From assembly GCA_947384095.1 (NCBI GenBank), contig CANDFU010000115.1:1-6155 (forward strand): DNA of 6,155 nt, in the 5' to 3' direction. The first letter of the stretch is position 1. Every line of letters begins with the position of its first letter. This document shows, one piece after another, positions 1 to 6,111 of the stretch. The notes beneath the pieces are model-generated. The model had not been told where the DNA came from. It worked only from the letters and a program-made list of their open reading frames with translations, and did not search any database. The translations under genes were made by a program, and so were the position numbers. This stretch comes from an uncultured Roseburia sp. (lineage in GTDB: Bacteria > Bacillota > Clostridia > Lachnospirales > Lachnospiraceae).

Positions 1-46
1 TACACTATAACCTACACTCTTTCCCTACACGACGCTCTTCCGATCT
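1..46 (+). other. Illumina P5-side adapter and i5 index (non-biological)
   Basis: Bases 1-5 (TACAC) match the end of the P5 primer segment. Bases 6-13 (TATAACCT) occupy the 8-base i5 index position. Bases 14-46 are the complete 33-base TruSeq read-1 adapter, beginning ACACTCTTTCCC and ending GCTCTTCCGATCT. Genomic sequence starts at 47. No Nextera transposon end is present, so the library was adapter-ligated or amplified with TruSeq-type ends. Read on the minus strand, this segment supplies an in-frame tail and stop codon to the gene at 47-1454, which is an artefact. Confidence 0.98.
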
Positions 47-1454
47 GCGAAATCTCGATCTTCTGAAACGGTTCGGTGGGAACGCCGCTTTTGAGCATAC
101 TGGAAAACCATTTTTTTAGCGAGTACTGCCGCAGGGCCGGATAATCGTCAATTCTTTCCGAGACAGGATCGGTCATTGCCATCTCCGCCTTGATGCTCAG
201 GGCAAACATGTTTGTCCCCTCAATCTCCAGTACTCTGTCCAGGATCGCTTCTATCGACTGTTCAACGGTTTCCCGCTGGTATTCCCCGCTCAGGCAGGTC
301 TTTATCAGATCAAGCAGAACGGCCTTTTTCTGATTTGTTTCGTCCCCGTTCTTATAATCATAGAGCAGCGCCGCAAGATCATCCAGACAGATCGTATTTG
401 CAGGATATTCTTTGATGGTTTTCGCAAAAACAGAAAATGTCAGTTCAAGCAAATATCTCTGCAGCTTCTTCAGGTCTTCTTCCTCCCATTCTCTTTTCTG
501 CGCCTTCTCCCAGTCGACTGCCGGAAGCCGGTATATCCCCGCTTCCCCGGGGCCATGATCCTCCTGGTCCCCAAAAGCCTCCTGCTTCACTTTCTCCCAC
601 AGGCCGGAAACAATGGGAGGAAGATTCACCTTGCCCTGCCTTTTTGCCAGCCTTATCCCTTCTCCGACAGCAAAATACAGATTTTTCAGAAGTTCTCCTT
701 TTGTCGTCCGCAGTGAGACCTCCTGCTTCTTTTTCCAGTCGGTATAAGAAAAATAGCAGTCCGTATGAAAACTGGCGGATACAGGAAGCCGTCCGTACTG
801 TCTCACGACATCCTCAAGAATCTTCCACGCCTTCTCTGCGCTTCCCTCCTGCTCAAATGTATATCTGTCCATCACGGCATAAAGTCTCTGGAATTTCAAT
901 TCCAATGACAATTTATCGTAATAAAATGTATCATAATTGGTACAGATCTCCCGCTTTTGCGCCGTAAGCACCTCTTCCGCCTTTTTCAGACAATCGTCAA
1001 GAACACCGGCCGGGCTGTGCTTTTCGATATAACACTTCGCCATCTCAATCGCCGCTCTGACGTAATATTCCGGTATCAGATATTGCAGCGTATCCTTTTC
1101 TATCCGGTTTATTCCCTCGGTCAGGTAAGACAGCGCCTCGTCATAATCCTGCTTTCCCACAAAAACACTTCCGAACAGGCAGTCCGCCTTTGCCTGAAAT
1201 AAATTCAGAATCTGCGTATGTTCACTCCATCCGCAGCAATGGATATCCGACCAGAGCCGTCTCGCTTCCCCCATGTCTTTGTCATAACGATCGTTTTTCC
1301 GTTCATAATAATGATGCGCATATAACCTGACACACCTCTCCTTTAACGCTTTCGTCTTCCGCTCAATAAACCGGACTTTTTCCTCCAGCAGCGCATCGCC
1401 TGTCTCTATCGGTTTTCCGTTTTTCATGACTCTCTTCTCATTCAGAAACTCCAT
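47..1454 (-). CDS. TPR-like helical-repeat protein, 3'-truncated by the insert end
   Basis: I do not recognise a specific family. The protein is almost entirely predicted helix, soluble, charged and rich in Lys, Glu and Tyr, with no signal peptide or membrane segment. The clearest repeat is tetratricopeptide-like, about residues 82-118 counted from the ATG at 1454: an ILNLFQAKADCLF helix, then a short turn, then DYDEALSYLTEGI. A second helical pair, around residues 127-163 (YVRAAIEMAKCYIE to KKAEEVL), is weaker. Such proteins usually act as protein-interaction scaffolds, but the partner is unknown. Two in-frame ATGs are possible. The one at 1463 sits only 2 nt after the GGAGG core (minus strand, 1470-1466), which is too close, whereas the one at 1454 has about 9-11 nt, so I prefer 1454. 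Native coding ends at 47. The apparent final Gln is a hybrid codon, and the residues IGRASCRERV plus the stop are read from adapter, so the real C-terminus is missing. The gene is separated from the upstream chemoreceptor gene by a terminator and has its own promoter. Confidence 0.8.
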
Positions 1455-1465
1455 AGCATCCATCC

Positions 1466-1470
1466 CCTCC
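1466..1470 (-). promoter_or_regulatory. Ribosome binding site of the TPR-like gene
   Basis: The minus strand reads AAGGGAGGGG immediately before the ATG at 1463. The GGAGG core lies 2 nt from that ATG and 11 nt from the in-frame ATG at 1454. AGGGG within the same run is 9 nt from 1454. An ATG at 1459 has ideal spacing but is in another frame and meets TGA after five codons. The spacing favours initiation at 1454. Confidence 0.5.
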
Positions 1471-1473
1471 CTT

Positions 1474-1511
1474 GGGCATAACTTAACGCCACAGCTGCGA
1501 CATAGTTACCC
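1474..1511 (-). promoter_or_regulatory. Possible leader hairpin in the 5' UTR of the TPR-like gene
   Basis: On the minus strand GGGTAACT (1511-1504) can pair with AGTTATGCCC (1483-1474). This gives five A/T-rich pairs and a GGG/CCC clamp, separated by a two-base bulge. Inside the loop, CGC and GCG can form a further short stem around AGCTGTG. The element lies between the predicted transcription start and the ribosome binding site, with its base 3 nt from the GGAGG core. It resembles no riboswitch consensus I know. It could tune translation or mRNA stability, or be chance. Confidence 0.3.
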
Positions 1512-1528
1512 ATTTATCGACAAAAATC

Positions 1529-1557
1529 ATTATACACGATGTATATCGGAAAAACAA
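1529..1557 (-). promoter_or_regulatory. Sigma-70/SigA-type promoter of the TPR-like gene
   Basis: The minus strand carries a perfect -10 box TATAAT at 1534-1529 and a partial -35 box TTGTTT at 1557-1552, with the optimal 17-bp spacing. Transcription would start near 1522, leaving a leader of about 60-70 nt. The promoter lies downstream of the chemoreceptor terminator, so the TPR-like gene is probably its own transcription unit. The -35 matches the consensus only in part, so an activator or operator-binding regulator is plausible. Confidence 0.65.
1531..1545. promoter_or_regulatory. Operator-like dyad overlapping the -10 box
   Basis: TATACA (1531-1536), CGA, then TGTATA (1540-1545) form a perfect 6-bp inverted repeat with a 3-bp centre. 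It covers part of the -10 box and the spacer of the promoter at 1529-1557. That position suits a repressor site. The half-sites are AT-rich, so chance is possible, and no specific regulator can be named. Confidence 0.35.
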
Positions 1558-1578
1558 CCTGATTTGTCGTTTTTCCGA
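1546..1578. promoter_or_regulatory. Inverted repeat overlapping the -35 box
   Basis: TCGGAAAAAC (1546-1555) and its exact reverse complement GTTTTTCCGA (1569-1578) are separated by 13 bp. The left arm overlaps the -35 box of the promoter at 1529-1557 and directly adjoins the dyad at 1531-1545. ATTTGTC occurs at 1562-1568 and again at 1580-1586, an 18-bp period. The repeat lies upstream of the predicted transcription start, so it is more likely a DNA-level operator than an RNA hairpin. The cognate regulator is unknown. Confidence 0.4.
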
Positions 1579-1629
1579 AATTTGTCTTCTCCCGCAGACT
1601 GGTTTTTGAAGATGGTAAGCGGATGAACG

Positions 1630-1676
1630 AAAAAAAAGACCCTGTCATAGCGCTATGACAGAGCCCTTCTTTTTTT
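1630..1676 (-). terminator. Rho-independent terminator of the chemoreceptor gene
   Basis: A perfect 20-bp palindrome, CTGTCATAGCGCTATGACAG (1642-1661), is flanked by a T7 run (1670-1676) and an A8 run (1630-1637) on the plus strand. Read on the minus strand it begins at the chemoreceptor stop codon, forms a stem that G-U and A-U pairs can extend outwards, and ends in eight U residues. The A tract on the other side makes it potentially bidirectional, although no plus-strand gene enters it here. It separates the chemoreceptor unit from the TPR-like gene. Confidence 0.92.
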
Positions 1677-3495
1677 ATAGCTGGAATTTGCTTGCCTGCT
1701 CATTCTGGCGCCGGCTCAGTTCTACCAGCCCCTGCGTGTCCGTCGAACACTCGCCGATCGTCTGGGAAAGAAGCATCATACTGGCGCTCGTCTCTTCCGT
1801 GGACGCCGCATTTTCTTCCACCACACTTGCCAGACTGTTGACGGAATCCGTGACGATCTGCTTAAGAGAATTTAAGATCTCCGTCTGACCGCCGATTTCC
1901 TTCGTGACCTCTTCCACCAGGGCAACCTCATCCCTCAGATACCGGAACGCTTCCCTGGTCTTATCCAGACACTTCTGCTGTTCCTGTACATTGCGTGTCA
2001 CTTCCTGCATTTTGCTGACAGAAACTTCTACATTGTTGACAAGCTCTTTTACGATTCCCTCTATCTCCTGGGCATTGCCGGAAGATTCCTCGGAAAGATT
2101 TCGGATCTCCTCAGCCACAACGGCAAATCCTCTGCCCGCTTCCCCTGCTCTGGCCGCCTCTATACTGGCATTGAGAGATAGCAGATTGGTCTGGGAAGCC
2201 AGACCTTTGATAATTTCAATCGTTTTGTTGATATCTGCGGCCGAATCATTGTTCTTATTCGTCTGATTGGAAACGATATCAATCGTCTCAATCGTCGTCT
2301 TTGTAATACGATCAAGCTCCTTTATGCTCTCAGCAGCGCCCGCCGAATGTTCTGCCATGGCAGATACGGCTTTCTCCAGCCGGTGTACGCCATTCTCCTC
2401 GATTTCGATGACTTCTCCCAGCTCCACGATCTTCGCGTTCACCGTCTCGGTCTCGTTTGCCTGGTTGGTCGCGCCCAGCGCCAGATCTTCAATCGCCTGA
2501 TTGGTGTTGCGGATACTGTCTGAAATATGTCCGAATTTTTCGCTGAACTTTTCACTGCTCTGGTTCAAGGCTTCCCCTGTGTGCAGTACGCTGCCGAGCA
2601 TACCCGCAAGGGACTGGCGGACATTTTCGAGGGAACGCGCCATCGCGCCGATCTCATCCCTCCGCCTCATCAGCGCAGGATTTACCGTAAAACTCAGATC
2701 TCCCATCGCCGCCTGTCTCAGATTGGCCTCCACCAGTTTAATGCCTCCGGTAATCTTTAAGCCGAGCAGAGTAGATATCATCAGCGCCAGAACCAGCATC
2801 ACAACTGCTGCAACACTATAAATCATCAGCATTTTAGAGAAATCGTTCTGAATCGCCACCTTTCTGCTCTCGATTTTTTCATTCATCTCATCGACATAAT
2901 TTCCGGTGGCAACCGCCCAGCCCCAGGGTTCAAACATCTGTGCATAGGCTACTTTGGGCGCAACCGTCACGCCGTCTGATTTTGTAAAATAAAATTCATT
3001 GTATCCGCCTCCGCCCTTTGCCGTGGACACAACGCTCTGCGTGACCTTGACGCCGTTCTGATCCGTCAGATCATATCGGTTGCTCCCCTCCTGCTCCGTC
3101 AGGATCGGATGCATGACCAGAATATAGTCTTCGCCGTCAATCCAGATATATCCCGACGCGTCATCCCGGTAACGCATGGCGCGGACTGCCTCCGCCGCCA
3201 TCTTCTTTGCTTCTTCTTCCGTTATCTCGCCGCTTAAGCTCCTGTCATAAAAACTCTGAATTACGGACAGTGCCCCCTGGACCTGGGATTTAATCTCCAT
3301 CGAATAGCCGTCTCTCATGGACTCTTCATATGATTCGACCGACTCGTCCATCGATTGCCGCAGGTAATACACACCAAGGCACGCCAGACCGACCGTGGGA
3401 ATGGAGACCATGATGCAGATCGCCAGAATTAACATAAACGTCAGGCTGTGAATCCCCCTCGTCTTCTGCATCTCATTTACTGTTTTCTCTTTCAT
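1675..3495 (-). CDS. Methyl-accepting chemotaxis protein with Cache sensor domain
   Basis: This is a complete 606-residue transmembrane chemoreceptor, expected to regulate the CheA kinase through CheW and so control flagellar rotation. Domain order is: TM1 about 18-44; extracellular sensor about 45-220; TM2 about 222-246; HAMP about 247-300; cytoplasmic methyl-accepting hairpin about 305-600. The sensor shows single-Cache (Cache_2) marks: [17 protein letters not shown] near 114-130, [13 protein letters not shown] near 136-148 and [13 protein letters not shown] near 191-203. The conserved hairpin tip spans about 433-470 ([19 protein letters not shown] and following), and a likely methylation helix is [13 protein letters not shown] at 560-572. 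There is no CheR-tethering pentapeptide at the C-terminus. The ATG at 3495 follows AGGGG with 5 nt spacing. The gene ends in the strong terminator at 1630-1676. The ligand cannot be read from sequence; small carboxylates are known for some single-Cache receptors. No che or flagellar genes lie in the window. Confidence 0.96.
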   Translation of the reverse strand: MKEKTVNEMQKTRGIHSLTFMLILAICIMVSIPTVGLACLGVYYLRQSMDESVESYEESMRDGYSMEIKSQVQGALSVIQSFYDRSLSGEITEEEAKKMAAEAVRAMRYRDDASGYIWIDGEDYILVMHPILTEQEGSNRYDLTDQNGVKVTQSVVSTAKGGGGYNEFYFTKSDGVTVAPKVAYAQMFEPWGWAVATGNYVDEMNEKIESRKVAIQNDFSKMLMIYSVAAVVMLVLALMISTLLGLKITGGIKLVEANLRQAAMGDLSFTVNPALMRRRDEIGAMARSLENVRQSLAGMLGSVLHTGEALNQSSEKFSEKFGHISDSIRNTNQAIEDLALGATNQANETETVNAKIVELGEVIEIEENGVHRLEKAVSAMAEHSAGAAESIKELDRITKTTIETIDIVSNQTNKNNDSAADINKTIEIIKGLASQTNLLSLNASIEAARAGEAGRGFAVVAEEIRNLSEESSGNAQEIEGIVKELVNNVEVSVSKMQEVTRNVQEQQKCLDKTREAFRYLRDEVALVEEVTKEIGGQTEILNSLKQIVTDSVNSLASVVEENAASTEETSASMMLLSQTIGECSTDTQGLVELSRRQNEQASKFQL

Positions 3496-3647
3496 ATAAA
3501 CCCCTGCCTTCCAAATTGCTTTCCTAAACTGATATTTCTGATGCCCATTTCTCCCTCGGAGTCATGAAACAGGTTCTATGGCACTAATCCGCGATTCCAG
3601 GAAAGCAGCCGACAACTTCTTCCGGAGTGATGATCAGCGCACCCGTT

Positions 3648-4880
3648 TTACGACTCCATGTCAATCACGATATGACGCGGCTGGCCCGTAATCATAATCG
3701 GCGTAAGCTCCGCCTGAATCAAAGGCCTGATGTAACTGACAAGCTGCTGACTCACATTCGTACCGTCGTCGATAATCCACTCAAGCGGTACTTTTTTCTC
3801 GACGTTTGCGATTTTATGTACGTCATAGAGATCCGTCGTGCAGATGTAAGGATCGCTGGACACTCTTTTTAAAATGACCATTTTTCCGGTTTCTCCTTCA
3901 AACGCCGCTTTGACAGCCGATCCTCCCACCTGATACGCCTCCGTGATATCGACGCGGGAAGTCAGATGTCCGGCACATCTCTGCAACGTGGCAAGCTCGA
4001 TCGATCTCGACTTACAGCCAAACTTTCCGCTGACCAGCATCGAGAGATAGCGCGCCGTGCCGCTGAGCTGCTTGTGCCCGAATGCGTCGACATATTCCGT
4101 ATGATTTGTGAGTTCAAAGACATATCTGCCGTCCGCCGTCCTGATTCCCTCGGAGACAGCAACCACGATCGAATTCTTTTTCTCAAGCAGACTGCCGACC
4201 TTTTCGACAAAAGCATCGACGTCAAACGGAATCTCCGGCAGATACAAAAGATCGACGCCCTCACAGTCCTCACATTTTGCAAGCGCCGCCGCCCCCGTCA
4301 GCCATCCAGCATTCCGCCCCATTATCTCGACAATCGTCACGTTTTTGACGTCATAGACAAGGCCGTCCCTTATGATCTCCTTGGAGACGGAGGCAATAAA
4401 TTTTGCGGCGCTGCCAAATCCCGGCGTATGGTCCGTCACAGCCAGGTCATTGTCAATCGTCTTTGGGACACCCATAAAACGGATATCGCTGTTGATAATA
4501 ATGGCATAATCCGACAGTTTTTTGATCGTGTCCATGGAATCATTTCCGCCGATGTAGAAAAAAGCTGTGATATCATACTCTTTTAAAATGTCAAAAATCC
4601 TGTCGTACAGCTCTCTGTTATCGCCGATCTCCGGCAGCTTATACCTGCAGGATCCCAGAAAAGCGGACGGCGTTCTCTTAAGAAGCTCCAGATCCATATC
4701 GGAGCGGATTTTCTCGTCCATATCCACGATCTTTTTTTCCAGAAATCCCTGGATGCCGTGCCGCATGCCGTACACCTTCCCGGCGCCCAGATCCTTCGCC
4801 GTCTTATAAACGCCTGCAAGACTTGAATTGATCACCGCAGTCGGCCCGCCCGACTGTCCAACAATTACGTTCCCCACCAT
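3648..4880 (-). CDS. pfp: 6-phosphofructokinase, PPi-dependent type signatures
   Basis: This cytoplasmic glycolytic enzyme phosphorylates fructose 6-phosphate to fructose 1,6-bisphosphate. From the ATG at 4880 it has 410 residues, usual for the longer clostridial PFK group. Visible motifs: phosphoryl-donor loop GQSGGPTAVINSS at 8-20; GGNDS at 111-115; PKTIDND at 139-145 with the catalytic-base Asp at 143; sugar-phosphate site MGRNAGWL at 187-194; VSEG at 242-245; LQRCAGH at 299-305. Asp at the second variable position of GGNDS and Lys140 before TIDND are the residues that distinguish PPi-using from ATP-using enzymes, so PPi is the likely donor and the reaction reversible. Asn113 replaces the usual Asp of GGDGS/GGDDS; as far as I recall this variant recurs in clostridial relatives. 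An ATG at 4934 would add 18 residues but has no ribosome binding site, whereas 4880 has a perfect AGGAGG. An ATP-dependent role is not excluded. Confidence 0.93.
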   Translation of the reverse strand: MVGNVIVGQSGGPTAVINSSLAGVYKTAKDLGAGKVYGMRHGIQGFLEKKIVDMDEKIRSDMDLELLKRTPSAFLGSCRYKLPEIGDNRELYDRIFDILKEYDITAFFYIGGNDSMDTIKKLSDYAIIINSDIRFMGVPKTIDNDLAVTDHTPGFGSAAKFIASVSKEIIRDGLVYDVKNVTIVEIMGRNAGWLTGAAALAKCEDCEGVDLLYLPEIPFDVDAFVEKVGSLLEKKNSIVVAVSEGIRTADGRYVFELTNHTEYVDAFGHKQLSGTARYLSMLVSGKFGCKSRSIELATLQRCAGHLTSRVDITEAYQVGGSAVKAAFEGETGKMVILKRVSSDPYICTTDLYDVHKIANVEKKVPLEWIIDDGTNVSQQLVSYIRPLIQAELTPIMITGQPRHIVIDMES

Positions 4881-4890
4881 AAAAAGAATA

Positions 4891-4896
4891 CCTCCT
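4891..4896 (-). promoter_or_regulatory. Strong ribosome binding site that sets the phosphofructokinase start
   Basis: The minus strand reads AGGAGG at 4896-4891, 10 nt before the ATG at 4880. This rules against the longer in-frame start at 4934, which has only AT-rich sequence in front of it and would place this AGGAGG inside the coding region. The N-terminus then begins MVGNVIVGQSGGP, which suits the family's usual short strand before the donor loop. Confidence 0.85.
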
Positions 4897-4922
4897 GATA
4901 ATTTTTTTAATATCCCTTCTCC

Positions 4923-4972
4923 ATAATAACACAATTTTCGCCTTTAGGGAAACTTTTTTTGTACAAATTATA
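4923..4972 (-). promoter_or_regulatory. AT-rich possible promoter region of the phosphofructokinase gene
   Basis: The 103-bp gap between the upstream gene and the phosphofructokinase gene is strongly AT-rich, unlike the flanking coding DNA. On the minus strand it holds two -10-like hexamers, TATAAT (4972-4967) and TATTAT (4928-4923). Neither has a good TTGACA-like box at 16-18 bp. I see no convincing terminator hairpin for the upstream gene here, so read-through from that gene is also possible. Confidence 0.3.
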
Positions 4973-4983
4973 TATTTACACCC

Positions 4984-6111
4984 TTATTCTGCCTGTTTTC
5001 CTGCACCAGAAGTCATCGCTGGCTCTTTATACACATCCCACGCTTCCTTTAACGCCTTCCGCGTTACCTGTATCCCCCCGGACTCCATGCTCATTGTCTG
5101 AAATGTAACTTTCATCGGCTCATCGGGCTCGATACTGCACATCAGGAATACATCGTCATAAACACCCTGCTGGCTAAAATCCAGTTCACCGGAATCTGCG
5201 GCCGGGCAGATCACCTTTTCAATATGCGCTTCTGCCTTCGTCATACACCAGTCTCTGATCGCATCTTCGTCCATGCTCAGAGGAAAGAAAATATTGATCC
5301 CTGTAAATTCCCCACTGAACCACAGAAAACTGTGGCGCTCGAGAATATGTTTCAGAAAAACGGAATACTGCACCTGGATCGTTCCGCCACTTTCGACGGT
5401 TATTTCCTTCTGTCCGTCCACAACCTTCAGATTCTCCAGATCCGTGTACTTTCTTCTCTGTGCGCCGACAGAAAAAACATTATTTACTCCGTCATACGCC
5501 GCCCGGCTCATAAAGTACCCCTGCCGCTTCCTGTAATACGTATCTCCGCCACGCTTGTCTTCCTCTTCAGCCCATTCGTCACGCGGCAAAAGCACATTCG
5601 TAAGGTCTCCCCCGGCCTCCTCTTCCGCGCTGCGAAACGAATCCAGAATCTCTTTCCAGTCCGAATCTTCCCATTTTTCATAATCCTCATCTTTCCACTT
5701 ATCATGGGCAGCTTTCATGCACTCCGACACATACGTCAGCTCCCGCTTCTCCACGCCGAACTGTTCCGCCTGTTCTTCCGTCATACCCAGATATTCCACA
5801 TCGCCTTCGTCCATGTCCGCCGTCTGCGTCTGCGGATCAAACCGATCTCCGGGATTATTGATATATCTGACCGGACCAGCGACAATATTGAATCCCAGAT
5901 TTTCTATTCTGCCGTCGCATTCACAATATTCTTCACAAAACGCGTACAGACTGGTCCACTCTTTTCTCCTGACGCCACTTTTTTTTTTGCTCAGTGCCGC
6001 CTCGCTCAGACTTCTCAGATCAGCCTGCGAAAAAATATGATGTCCGCTGACCTGGCCTGCCTTCTGAATACTCTCCTTTATCTTTTTGCTTGGAAAACTG
6101 CCCTGAATCAC
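4984..6111 (-). CDS. Unrecognised acidic soluble protein, 5'-truncated by the insert end
   Basis: I do not recognise this family. At least 375 native residues are present, read from 6111 down to the TAA at 4986-4984. The five residues MLFRS that a gene caller would place in front (start at 6126) are adapter-encoded. The true start is missing, because the first native Met is about 100 residues in. No signal peptide or membrane segment is visible in the part present. By native residue number: a basic stretch with a poly-Lys run near 42-44 (SKKKSGVRRK); a Cys cluster CEEYCEC near 59-65; a very acidic, Trp-rich segment near 137-160 (KWKDEDYEKWEDSDW); and a C-terminal half that alternates strand-like and helical stretches (FLWFSGEFTGINIFFPLS near 262-279). 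The overall composition is acidic. It is on the same strand as the phosphofructokinase gene and 103 bp before its start, so the two need not be functionally linked. A function should not be assigned. Confidence 0.8.
   Translation of the reverse strand: MIQGSFPSKKIKESIQKAGQVSGHHIFSQADLRSLSEAALSKKKSGVRRKEWTSLYAFCEEYCECDGRIENLGFNIVAGPVRYINNPGDRFDPQTQTADMDEGDVEYLGMTEEQAEQFGVEKRELTYVSECMKAAHDKWKDEDYEKWEDSDWKEILDSFRSAEEEAGGDLTNVLLPRDEWAEEEDKRGGDTYYRKRQGYFMSRAAYDGVNNVFSVGAQRRKYTDLENLKVVDGQKEITVESGGTIQVQYSVFLKHILERHSFLWFSGEFTGINIFFPLSMDEDAIRDWCMTKAEAHIEKVICPAADSGELDFSQQGVYDDVFLMCSIEPDEPMKVTFQTMSMESGGIQVTRKALKEAWDVYKEPAMTSGAGKQAE

Noticed and set aside
437..967. Plus-strand open frame of about 176 codons antisense to the TPR-like gene
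   Set aside because: Its product is low-complexity and rich in Pro and Ser, typical of a shadow frame. The minus strand has the promoter, ribosome binding site and repeat structure.
1655..2821. Several plus-strand open frames opposite the chemoreceptor gene
   Set aside because: They are Ser/Thr/Ala-rich shadows of the coiled-coil signalling domain, whose minus-strand reading is unmistakable.
3496..3647. Terminator or sigma-28 promoter between the phosphofructokinase and chemoreceptor genes
   Set aside because: No stem followed by a T run, and no TAAA-N15-GCCGATAA-like pair could be found on the minus strand. Only weak AT-rich hexamers without matching -35 boxes are present.
3966..4586. Plus-strand open frame of about 206 codons antisense to the phosphofructokinase gene
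   Set aside because: The minus strand there encodes conserved active-site motifs. The plus-strand product is rich in Arg, Ser and Asp without domain character, and no good ribosome binding site is evident.
4881..4934. 18-residue N-terminal extension of the phosphofructokinase
   Set aside because: The ATG at 4934 lacks a ribosome binding site, the extension would overlay the AGGAGG at 4891-4896, and it adds residues not expected in the family.
4961..4983. AT-rich imperfect dyad (TGTAAAT then ATTTGTACA on the minus strand) as a terminator of the unknown gene
   Set aside because: The arms mismatch by two bases, the stem is almost all A-T, and the following tract on the minus strand is A rather than T, so it would not terminate.
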